The translations under genes were made by a program, and so were the position numbers. From NCBI RefSeq assembly GCF_019468565.1, contig NZ_CP080521.1, positions 620,001 to 684,000 on the forward strand: a DNA stretch of 64,000 bases, given 5' to 3'. Below are positions 32,330 through 39,013 of this stretch, piece by piece. The notes beneath the pieces were generated by a model that made no database searches, was not told where the DNA came from, and worked only from the letters and a program-made list of their open reading frames with translations. This DNA is from Pseudonocardia sp. DSM 110487 (GTDB lineage: Bacteria > Actinomycetota > Actinomycetes > Mycobacteriales > Pseudonocardiaceae). The number at the start of each line of letters is the position of its first letter. The stretch's first letter is position 1.

Positions 32330-32709
32330 CCACCGTGAACGACCTGCTCGCGGCGGCCCGCGCGCGGCTCGACCGGCCGGACCCGCACCGCGCGGCGGAG
32401 TTGGTGCGCCACGGCGCGTTCCTCGTCGACACCCGCCCCGGATGGCAGCGCGCGGAGGAGGGTGAGCTGCCGGGTGCGCTGGTGATCGAGCGCAACCACA
32501 TCGAGTGGCGGCTCGATCCCACGTCCGATGCCCGCATCCCGGAGGCCGTCGACCACGACGTGACGTGGATCCTCGTGTGCTCGGAGGGCTACAGCTCCAG
32601 CCTCGCCGCGGCCTCGCTCCAGGACCTCGGGCTGCACAACGCCACCGACCTCGACGGCGGCTACCGCGCCTGGAAGGCGGCGTTCGCCGCAACCTCGGTG
32701 GCCGAGTAG
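32326..32709 (+). CDS. Rhodanese-like sulfurtransferase
   Basis: A 127-residue single-domain rhodanese. LVRHGAFLVDTRPGWQR is the CH2A-like start, GALVIERNHIEWRLDP the middle strand, and ILVCSEGYSSSLAA the active-site loop with the persulfide-forming cysteine; DLDGGYRAWKAAF closes the fold. It moves sulfane sulfur, plausibly linked to cysteine breakdown by the overlapping dioxygenase. It ends eight bases from the stop of the convergent MarR gene, with only GTAGGGCACTG-type sequence between. Confidence 0.92.
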   Translation: MTTVNDLLAAARARLDRPDPHRAAELVRHGAFLVDTRPGWQRAEEGELPGALVIERNHIEWRLDPTSDARIPEAVDHDVTWILVCSEGYSSSLAAASLQDLGLHNATDLDGGYRAWKAAFAATSVAE

Positions 32710-32717
32710 GGCACTGG

Positions 32718-33152
32718 TCAGGCCCGGAACAGCTCGACGAGCCTGCCGAGCTCGGGAACGCTCCCTGCGGCGTCGAGCGCTTCCTTCAGCGTGGCGTCGT
32801 GCACCGGACGGGCCCGTTCGAGCAGCGCCCGACCCTCCTCGGTGATCTGGCTGTAGATCCCGCGTCGGTCGTCGGCGCAGAGGTAGCGGCTGAGCAGGTC
32901 GCGGTTCTCCAGACGGTTGACCAGCCTCGTGGTGGCGCTGTGGGAGAGCGCGGCTGCGCGGGAGAGCTGCTGCATGCGCATGTGCCACCCGTCCTGGCGG
33001 GCGAGGGTGTCCAGCACCGTGTACTCGACCACCGACAGGTCGAACTCCGACTGCAGCGCCTTCTCCAGCGCCTCCTCCAGCCGGCCGTGCAGCGCGGCGA
33101 GCGTGCGCCAGCCCTGCGCACGGACCTCGACGGCATCGTCGGCGATCGGCAT
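32718..33152 (-). CDS. MarR-family transcriptional regulator
   Basis: A 144-residue winged-helix regulator. LSVVEYTVLDTLARQDGWHM, MQQLSRAAALSHSATTRLVN (recognition helix) and LLSRYLCADDRRGIYSQITE (the D-x-R-R wing) are all present and complete. GGAGG precedes the ATG by six bases. It is divergent from the MFS transporter at 33264 with a CAAC-T-GTTG palindrome between them, so it probably represses itself and the transporter set and responds to a transported compound (inference). Confidence 0.93.
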   Translation of the reverse strand: MPIADDAVEVRAQGWRTLAALHGRLEEALEKALQSEFDLSVVEYTVLDTLARQDGWHMRMQQLSRAAALSHSATTRLVNRLENRDLLSRYLCADDRRGIYSQITEEGRALLERARPVHDATLKEALDAAGSVPELGRLVELFRA

Positions 33153-33208
33153 CGCGGCACCTCCTCACGTGCGGCCCAGCATACCTGCTTGCCGCGATAG
33201 GAAGCGTG

Positions 33209-33221
33209 TGCAACTGTTGTA
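33209..33221. promoter_or_regulatory. Probable MarR operator
   Basis: TGCAAC-T-GTTGTA is an inverted repeat with one mismatch between the divergent MarR and MFS genes. A second, GC-only hairpin (GCGCGC-TATCG-GCGCGC, 33225-33241) lies just right of it, before the MFS ribosome-binding site. Confidence 0.5.
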
Positions 33222-33263
33222 GACGCGCGCTATCGGCGCGCGCTCACATCAGGAGGACGGTTC

Positions 33264-34424
33264 ATGCCCCTCGCCCTGCTGGCACTCGCCATCAGCGCCT
33301 TCGCCATCGGGACCACGGAGTTCGTCCCGACCGGCCTGCTCCCCGAGATCGCCGCCGAATTCGGCGTCGACATACCCGCCGCGGGCCTGCTGATCTCCGG
33401 CTACGCGCTCGGCGTCTTCGTCGGGGCGCCGCTGCTCACCGCGGCGGCGACGCGGCTGCGCCGCAAGCCCGTGCTGCTCGGCCTGCTCGCGCTGTTCGTC
33501 ATCGGCAACATCGGATCCGCGCTGGCCGCCGACTACGCGCTGATGATGGTCAGCCGGATCGTCGCCTCGCTGTGCCACGGCGCGTTCTTCGGCGTCGGGT
33601 CGGTGGTCGCGGCCGGCCTCGTCGCCCCCACCCGCCGGGCCGCCGCCATCGCGATGATGTTCACCGGCCTGACTCTGTCGAACGTGCTCGGCGTCCCGCT
33701 CGGCACGCTGCTGGGCCAGACGTTCGGCTGGCGCAGCACGTTCTGGGTCGTCGCCGCGCTGGGCGTGATCGGAGCGCTGGGCGTGCTCGCGCTCGTGCCC
33801 GACCGCCCCGCCGACCCGTCCGCGAACCTGCGCGCCGAGCTCTCGGCCTTCCGCCGCCCCCAGGTGTGGTTGGCACTGGGCATGACCGCGCTCGGGTTCG
33901 GCGGCGTCTTCGCGTCATTCACCTACGTCGCGCCGCTGATGGTCGACGTCGCGGGCTTCCCGTCGAGCGCGCTCACCTGGCTCGTGCTCCTGTTCGGGGC
34001 CGGGCTGGTCGTCGGCAATCTCGTGGGCGCGCGGCTCGCCGACCGGGCGCTCATGCCGTCGATCGTCGGGGCGATCGCGGCACTGGCGGTCGTGCTCGCC
34101 GCCTTCACCGTGACGGTGCGGGCGCCGGTGCCCGCCGCCGTCACCCTGTTCCTGGTGGGCGTCGCCGCGTTCGCGACGGTGCCGGGCCTGCAGGCGCGGG
34201 TCCTGGACGCCGCGGGCACCGCAGGGACGATGGCCTCCGCGGTCAACATCGGCGCCTTCAACCTCGGCAACGCCGTCGGCGCATGGCTCGGCGGTCTGGT
34301 GATCGGCGCCGGGCTCGGGTTCCCCGCCGTGAACGGCGTCGGCGCGGCCATGGCGGCCGCCGGGCTCGCCGTCGCCCTCGTCTCCGTGGCGCTGGAGCGG
34401 CGCCGCGTCCCCGTCCCCGCATGA
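33264..34424 (+). CDS. MFS transporter, AraJ/DHA1-like
   Basis: A 386-residue, twelve-helix exporter. The start MPLALLALAISAFAIGTTEF with GLLPEIAAEFGV is the classic AraJ/YdhP-type N-terminus; LTAAATRLRRKPVLLGLL is the loop 2-3 motif, and VASLCHGAFFGVGSVVAAGL holds the drug-export motif region. Substrate unknown. AGGAGGA precedes the ATG. The next gene, a PRISE-type reductase, follows after 16 bases. Control by the divergent MarR protein is likely. Confidence 0.92.
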   Translation: MPLALLALAISAFAIGTTEFVPTGLLPEIAAEFGVDIPAAGLLISGYALGVFVGAPLLTAAATRLRRKPVLLGLLALFVIGNIGSALAADYALMMVSRIVASLCHGAFFGVGSVVAAGLVAPTRRAAAIAMMFTGLTLSNVLGVPLGTLLGQTFGWRSTFWVVAALGVIGALGVLALVPDRPADPSANLRAELSAFRRPQVWLALGMTALGFGGVFASFTYVAPLMVDVAGFPSSALTWLVLLFGAGLVVGNLVGARLADRALMPSIVGAIAALAVVLAAFTVTVRAPVPAAVTLFLVGVAAFATVPGLQARVLDAAGTAGTMASAVNIGAFNLGNAVGAWLGGLVIGAGLGFPAVNGVGAAMAAAGLAVALVSVALERRRVPVPA

Positions 34425-34440
34425 CCGACAGGAGAAACCC

Positions 34441-35493
34441 ATGACCAGGACCGCACTCGTCGTCGGGGCGCGCGGCGTCATCGGCGGCACGCTCGCCGAG
34501 CACCTCGCCGGCCTCCCCGACTGGGACGTCGTCGGCCTGTCCCGCCGCGGCGGCCCGGCAGGCGGCCCGGTCCGCCACGTCGCGGCCGACCTGTTCGACC
34601 CCGCCTCCGTGCGGGACGCCTTCCGCGCCCACCCCGGCATCACCCACGTGTTCTATGCGGCTTACCAGGACCGGCCGACGTGGTCGGAGCTGGTGGAGCC
34701 GAACGTGACGATGCTGCGCACCGTGCTCGACGTGGCCGCGGAGAGCGCCCCAGACCTGCAGCACATCAGCCTCATGCAGGGCTACAAGGTCTACGGTGCC
34801 CACCTCGGCCCGTTCTCGACGCCTGCGCGGGAGAGCGACCCGCCGCACATGCCGCCGGAGTTCAACGTCGACCAGCAGCACCTCGTGGAGGAGCGTGCGG
34901 CCGCCGCCGGGTGGACCTGGTCGGCGATCCGGCCGTCGGTGGTGGCGGGCTTCGGGCTCGGCAACCCGATGAACCTCGGGGTGGTCCTCGCGGTGTACGC
35001 GTCGATCAGCAAGGAGCTGGGCGTGCCGCTGAGGTTCCCCGGCAAGCCGGGTGCCTACGACGCGCTGCTGGAGCTGACCGACGCCGGCCTGCTCGCCGAG
35101 GCCACGGTGTGGGCGGCCACCGACCCGCGCTGCGCGAACGAAGCGTTCAACATCGCCAACGGCGACCTCTTCCGCTGGAACCGCATGTGGCCGGTGGTCG
35201 CCGACGCGTTCGGGCTGGAGGTGGCGCCGCCGCTGCCGATGTCGCTGCGGGACGTGATGGCGGACAAGGAGCCGGTGTGGGACGCGATGGTGGCCCGCCA
35301 CGGGCTCGCCCCGACCCCGTACGCGGACGTGTCGTCGTGGGCGTTCGGCGACTTCGTCCTGTCATGGGACTACGACATGTTCGCCGACACGTCGAAGTCG
35401 CGCCGGTTCGGCTTCCACCGATACGTCGACACCGAGGCCATGCTGCTCGGTCTCTTCGACGATCTGCGGAAGCGGCGGATCATCCCCGAGTAG
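34441..35493 (+). CDS. PRISE-type SDR reductase (progesterone 5-beta-reductase/iridoid-synthase-like)
   Basis: A 350-residue extended/atypical SDR. ALVVGARGVIGGTLAEHLA is the cofactor motif, FYAAYQDRPTWSELVEPNV the NFDG-like segment, LMQGYKVYGAHLGPFSTPAR carries the characteristic KxYG/H-L-G-P motif, and FNVDQQHLVEE the catalytic tyrosine region, here FNVDQ where many have FYYxxED. WSAIRPSVVAGFGLGNPMNL follows. Members reduce enones with NADPH. It follows the MFS gene by 16 bases and may act on a compound the transporter exports. The repeat protein starts 35 bases downstream. Confidence 0.87.
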   Translation: MTRTALVVGARGVIGGTLAEHLAGLPDWDVVGLSRRGGPAGGPVRHVAADLFDPASVRDAFRAHPGITHVFYAAYQDRPTWSELVEPNVTMLRTVLDVAAESAPDLQHISLMQGYKVYGAHLGPFSTPARESDPPHMPPEFNVDQQHLVEERAAAAGWTWSAIRPSVVAGFGLGNPMNLGVVLAVYASISKELGVPLRFPGKPGAYDALLELTDAGLLAEATVWAATDPRCANEAFNIANGDLFRWNRMWPVVADAFGLEVAPPLPMSLRDVMADKEPVWDAMVARHGLAPTPYADVSSWAFGDFVLSWDYDMFADTSKSRRFGFHRYVDTEAMLLGLFDDLRKRRIIPE

Positions 35494-35528
35494 CGTGCGC
35501 CCCCGGGGACGATCAGGGGAGGGCGTCG

Positions 35529-35912
35529 ATGGGTGAGCAGAATCTGCCGGTCGCGGGCAGCATCGCGACGGACAACAGCCTCGCGGTGGCGGGGAGCGTG
35601 GCCACCGCGGGCAGCGTCGCCGTGGCAGGCAGCGTCGCCACGGCGGGGAGCGTCGCGGTCGCCGGCAGCGTGGCGACGTCCGGCAGCGCCGCTGTGGCGG
35701 GGAGCGTGGCCACCGCGGGCAGCGTCGCGATCGTCGGTTCGGTGCTGACGCTGCTCAGCGTGGCCCTCGCATCGTGCATCGCCTGTCTCGGCTGCGTGGG
35801 CTGCCGCCGCTGCGTGGCCTGCATCGGGTGTGTCGACTGCGTGGGCTGCGTCGGGTGCGTGGGGTGTGTGGGACTGCGCGGTGCCGTGGGCCAGGTCGGG
35901 GTGCGTGCCTGA
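35529..35912 (+). CDS. Hexapeptide-repeat protein with cysteine at every third residue
   Basis: A 127-residue protein of unknown function. After MGEQNLP, residues 8-78 repeat a 12-residue unit AVAGSVATAGSV (two hexapeptides, V-A-x-A-G-S), resembling the left-handed beta-helix hexad. Residues 83-113 then place 11 cysteines exactly three apart (CIACLGCVGCRRC..., then IGCVDCVGCVGCVGCVG), keeping half the hexad period, before LRGAVGQVGVRA. No signal peptide or membrane helix except the short hydrophobic LTLLSVALAS at the junction. GGGGAGGG precedes the ATG. It lies 35 bases after the PRISE gene and may belong to the MarR-controlled set. Metal or redox chemistry is possible but unproven. Confidence 0.75.
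   Translation: MGEQNLPVAGSIATDNSLAVAGSVATAGSVAVAGSVATAGSVAVAGSVATSGSAAVAGSVATAGSVAIVGSVLTLLSVALASCIACLGCVGCRRCVACIGCVDCVGCVGCVGCVGLRGAVGQVGVRA
35586..35728 (+). repeat. 36-bp coding repeat inside the hexapeptide protein gene
   Basis: The unit encoding AVAGSVATAGSV recurs with a 36-bp period. A 35-base stretch beginning GTGGCGGGGAGCGTGGCCAC occurs identically at 35586 and 35694, 108 bases (three periods) apart, while the copies between differ at silent sites, pointing to recent unit duplication. Confidence 0.8.
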
Positions 35913-35926
35913 AGGCGCCTGGCGGA

Positions 35927-37096
35927 TCATGGCGCGGTGAGTGCTCGCAACCTGTTGAGCACCGCCTGCAGGACGGCCGCGCTGGTGGCGTAGTTGAGTC
36001 GCAGGTAGCGGCGGCCGTCCTCGCCGAAGATCGGCCCGCCGCTGAGCAGTACGCGGGCGCGGGCGAGCACCTCGGCGACCGGGTCGTCGCCCAGCCCCAG
36101 CGCGTCGGCGGCGAACCAGTAGAGGTAGGTGGCCTCCGGCATCGGCTCCGGGTCAGCGGCCCACGACGCGACGGCCTCGGCCACCAGCCGCCGGTTGCGG
36201 TCCAGCACGTGCAGCAGGCGCTGCTGCCAGTCGCCGCCGTGCCGCCACGCGGCGACGGCGGCCTCCACCGCGAGCGTGGAGACCGCGCCGTACAGCTCGG
36301 TCGGCTCGGCGTCGCGCACGGCGAGCAGCCGCCGCGGCCCGAAGTGCGCCACCGAGCAGCGCAGACCGGCCAGGTTGAACGCCTTGCTCGCCGACGTGAG
36401 CGTCACCGTGCGGGCCGCGGTGTCGGCGTCGATCGAGGCGAACGGGACGTGCTCGTGGGGCGCGAAGGTCAGCTCGGCGTGGATCTCGTCGCTGATGACG
36501 AGCAGGTCGTGCCTGCGGGCGATCGCGGCGATCTCGCCGAGCTCGTCGCGGGTGAGCACCCTGCCGGTCGGGTTGTGCGGGTTGACCAGCAGCAGTGCCC
36601 TGCAGTCGTGGGTGGCCACCGCATCGGCAAGTCCCGTGATGTTCGCCGCCCAGCTCTCGGACGTGCGCAGGAACGGCACGTCCACCCGCTTGCGGCCCAT
36701 CGCGCCCACGGTGTGGTGGAACGGCGGGTAGGTCGGGGTGTGCACGGCGACGGCGTCGCCCGCCGACGTGCCGAGGTGCAGGAGCACCTGCACGGCCTGC
36801 ACGACGTCGGTGTGCTCGCGCACGTCGGCAACGTCGACCGGCCAGCTGTAGCGCTCGCGCATCCGGTCGGCGAACGCGTGGCGCAGCGGATGCCCGTCCT
36901 CCCACCGCGGATAGCCGAGGTCGCCCCGGCGCACCGTGTGCTCGATGGCGTCGGCGATCACGGGCGCGACGGGGTAGTCCATGTCGGCTACCCACGCGGG
37001 CAGGACATCGGGGTCGACGCGCCACTTCGAGCCCGGTCGCTGTCTCAGGTCCTCGATCTTCAGGTCGTCGAACAGCGGGTCGAGCACCGGCGCCAT
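35927..37096 (-). CDS. MalY/PatB-type PLP-dependent C-S lyase/aminotransferase
   Basis: A 389-residue fold-type I PLP enzyme. LPAWVADMDYPVAPVI at the N-terminus, LLLVNPHNPTGRVLTRDEL, VISDEIHAELTFAPHEHVPF (the MalY-type E-I-H-x-x-L motif) and TSASKAFNLAGLRCS with the PLP lysine identify the cystathionine beta-lyase/MalY group; FGEDGRRYLRLNYA carries the C-terminal arginine. Likely reaction: release of a thiol, ammonia and pyruvate from cystathionine or related cysteine conjugates. ATG start supported by a leaderless -10 box. Convergent with the repeat-protein gene (14-bp gap). Confidence 0.92.
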   Translation of the reverse strand: MAPVLDPLFDDLKIEDLRQRPGSKWRVDPDVLPAWVADMDYPVAPVIADAIEHTVRRGDLGYPRWEDGHPLRHAFADRMRERYSWPVDVADVREHTDVVQAVQVLLHLGTSAGDAVAVHTPTYPPFHHTVGAMGRKRVDVPFLRTSESWAANITGLADAVATHDCRALLLVNPHNPTGRVLTRDELGEIAAIARRHDLLVISDEIHAELTFAPHEHVPFASIDADTAARTVTLTSASKAFNLAGLRCSVAHFGPRRLLAVRDAEPTELYGAVSTLAVEAAVAAWRHGGDWQQRLLHVLDRNRRLVAEAVASWAADPEPMPEATYLYWFAADALGLGDDPVAEVLARARVLLSGGPIFGEDGRRYLRLNYATSAAVLQAVLNRLRALTAP

Positions 37097-37102
37097 ACCC
37101 CG

Positions 37103-37108
37103 AGCGTA
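37103..37108 (-). promoter_or_regulatory. -10 box (TACGCT on minus strand) of a leaderless transcript
   Basis: TACGCT ends six bases before the ATG of the MalY-type gene at 37096, without a ribosome-binding site. It abuts the hairpin GAGTAG-GGCCCGCG-CTACTC (37110-37129) that covers the stop codon of the upstream phosphotransferase gene. Confidence 0.45.
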
Positions 37109-37123
37109 GGAGTAGGGCCCGCG

Positions 37124-37903
37124 CTACTCGACCAGCGTCCGGTCGATCGCCTCGGCGTTCCGGTCGAACCAGCGCTGTGCCCGTTCCTGGCGCGCCTGCG
37201 CCTCCGGTGTCCAGTACTCCGCGAAGCCGGGGACGCCCCGCTCGGCGCCGTCCCGCACGATCTCGCACATCCAGGCGTGGGAGTCGCGCAGCGCGGGGAG
37301 GAACGCCGCACGATCCGCGTCGTCGAGGCCGTAGGCGTCCACGAGGATCCGGGTGCGTTCCAGCTCGCGGCCGCGGCGGGCATCGGTCGTGTCGACCGGG
37401 TCGCGCAGCGGCGCCCACAGGCGGGCGGCGGCCGCGAGGTCCCAGACGGGCGAGCCCGGCCCCGCCAGGTCGAAGTCGATCAGCGCCACCGCGTGGCCGT
37501 TGCGGAAGACCACGTTGTCGAGGTTCGGGTCGTTGTGGGCGATGCCACGGCCGTCGAACGGGGTGGGCGCGGGATGCGACCAGTGGTACGGCGCCGGGTC
37601 GAAGGCCGCCGCCGCGTCGTGGAAGCGGCGCAACAGCCGCCCGACGCTGCGCAGCGCATCGTCGGTGAGCCCCCACATCGGTGCCGGCGCCGTGACGGCC
37701 CGGCCGGGCACGTAGCTGAGCACCTCCCGGCCCGAGTCGTCGACGCCGAGCACGCGCGGGGCGCCGTCGAACCCGACGTCCTCGAGATGCCGCAGCAGCG
37801 CGTGGGTGGCGCTGCTCGTGGGACGCAGCGGGCGGCGGACGGTGTTGCCGACGCGGTGCACACGCCCGCGGTTGGCCGTGCCGCCCAGCAGCGGCACCTC
37901 CAC
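37124..37903 (-). CDS. APH-family phosphotransferase coupled to a SorC-type regulator
   Basis: A 259-residue kinase-fold protein. ATP-site elements are GGTANRGRVHRVGNTVRRPL; the catalytic loop is GIAHNDPNLDNVVF, with N where most have G-D (H-N-D), and the metal motif ALIDFDLAGPGSPVWDLA. Substrate unknown; sugar or polyol phosphorylation would fit the neighbourhood. The GTG at 37903 shares one base with the stop of the upstream regulator (TAGTG), so translation is coupled. A hairpin overlaps its stop codon. Confidence 0.87.
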   Translation of the reverse strand: MEVPLLGGTANRGRVHRVGNTVRRPLRPTSSATHALLRHLEDVGFDGAPRVLGVDDSGREVLSYVPGRAVTAPAPMWGLTDDALRSVGRLLRRFHDAAAAFDPAPYHWSHPAPTPFDGRGIAHNDPNLDNVVFRNGHAVALIDFDLAGPGSPVWDLAAAARLWAPLRDPVDTTDARRGRELERTRILVDAYGLDDADRAAFLPALRDSHAWMCEIVRDGAERGVPGFAEYWTPEAQARQERAQRWFDRNAEAIDRTLVE

Positions 37904-38886
37904 TACCCCGGCCCCGCCGCGGTGATCAGCGACTCGGCGAGCGTCGAGTGCGTGACCAGGCTGTTCACCAGCCCGCCCCGCACCGCGGCAAGCACGGCTC
38001 GCACCTTCGCACCTCCGTACACGATCGCGATCACCTCGGGCACGGCCCGCATCTGGTCGGCCGTGATGCCGATCATCCGTTCGGTGAGGTTCGAGCGTAC
38101 GGGCATACCGTCGGCGTCGACGAGGATGCCGGAGATCTCGGCGCACACGCCGCTGCGCGCGAGCTCCTTCCGCTCGGCCTCGCCGGTGGCGTCGTAGACC
38201 GTGGACTGTTCGGGCTCCCACGCTCCCACGCCCGCGACTGCACGGGTGACCGACCCGATGCGGGAGAACGCCTGCGCGACCTCGGGCTGGCGGCGCAGGG
38301 CCTGCGCGGTGGCGGCGTCGGGCACCGCCATCGGGGCGTAGAAGAAGTAGGCCGGGCCGCCGGCGACGCGAGCGACGTCGCGGACCACGTCGATCGAGCT
38401 GTCGTCCACGCCCGGCCGGGCGAGGGCACCGGTGAGCTGCACGACGGGCACCGGGGCGAGCCGCTGCAACGCGTTGGCCATCGCACTCACCGAGCGCGCC
38501 CACGACAGGCCGAGCACGTCGTCCGCCGTGACGATCTCGGTGAGCAGCTCCGCCGCGGCGGTGCCGAGGTGGGCGCGCATGGTGGCTGGCACGTCGTCCG
38601 GGGTGTCGGTGACGACGCAGTGCTGCAGCCCGAGCGTCGACATGAGCCGGTCCGACAACTCCACGTCGACCGAGCCGGGATGCCCGATCTCGATCCTGAC
38701 GAGCCCGCTGTTGCGCGCGTCGTCAAGCAGCCGGGCGACCTTGAAGCGGCTGAGCGCGAACTCCTGTGCGATCTCGACCTTGGACCGGCCGTCGAGGTAG
38801 TAGCGGCGCGCGACCGACGCCGTGAGCACGAGCTGGGCCGGCCCGCGCGCGCTGCCGTCCATCGCCACTGCCGCCTCCTCGCTCAT
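37903..38886 (-). CDS. SorC/DeoR-type sugar-binding transcriptional regulator
   Basis: A 327-residue regulator. Residues ~20-65 form the helix-turn-helix (ASVARRYYLDGRSKVEIAQE, then ALSRFKVARLLDDARNSGLV); the remaining domain is the SorC sugar-phosphate-binding fold (LGLSWARSVSAMANALQ, VVQLTGAL, VPEVIAIVYGGAKVRAVLAA). It is divergent from the sugar ABC importer and most likely controls it in response to a sugar or polyol phosphate, perhaps made by the coupled kinase. ATG 38886 is used; a GTG at 38946 would add 20 residues. The start codon lies inside the palindrome GCTCATATGAGC. Confidence 0.9.
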   Translation of the reverse strand: MSEEAAVAMDGSARGPAQLVLTASVARRYYLDGRSKVEIAQEFALSRFKVARLLDDARNSGLVRIEIGHPGSVDVELSDRLMSTLGLQHCVVTDTPDDVPATMRAHLGTAAAELLTEIVTADDVLGLSWARSVSAMANALQRLAPVPVVQLTGALARPGVDDSSIDVVRDVARVAGGPAYFFYAPMAVPDAATAQALRRQPEVAQAFSRIGSVTRAVAGVGAWEPEQSTVYDATGEAERKELARSGVCAEISGILVDADGMPVRSNLTERMIGITADQMRAVPEVIAIVYGGAKVRAVLAAVRGGLVNSLVTHSTLAESLITAAGPG

Positions 38887-38892
38887 ATGAGC
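38881..38892. promoter_or_regulatory. Palindrome GCTCATATGAGC, putative SorC-type operator 1
   Basis: A perfect 12-bp palindrome that includes the start codon of the SorC-type regulator. Its GCTCA/TGAGC half-sites recur in the site at 38972-38985. Binding there would block the regulator's own translation start region, compatible with autoregulation. Confidence 0.5.
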
Positions 38893-38971
38893 GGAACGAC
38901 GCCCATTCTTCCACAAGCCATTGAGTTGAGGTTGGCTCGTTGCCACACTTCTGATCGTGTGATCGGGCGTG

Positions 38972-38985
38972 TGCTCATCTGAGCA
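38972..38985. promoter_or_regulatory. Palindrome TGCTCATCTGAGCA, putative SorC-type operator 2
   Basis: TGCTCA-TC-TGAGCA has perfect 6-bp arms and shares GCTCA-N2-TGAGC with operator 1, 91 bases away centre to centre. It lies 28 bases before the solute-binding-protein start, over the expected promoter. Confidence 0.55.
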
Positions 38986-39013
38986 TCAGTGGGCACCGAT
39001 GCGGAGGGACGCA

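Noticed and set aside
35586..35728. Non-coding minisatellite or CRISPR-like repeat
   Set aside because: The 36-bp period keeps the reading frame, substitutions are mostly silent, and a ribosome-binding site and ATG precede it, so it is a coding repeat.
37124..37903. Antibiotic-resistance kinase
   Set aside because: APH fold alone does not show aminoglycoside activity; coupling to a sugar regulator suggests a metabolic kinase.
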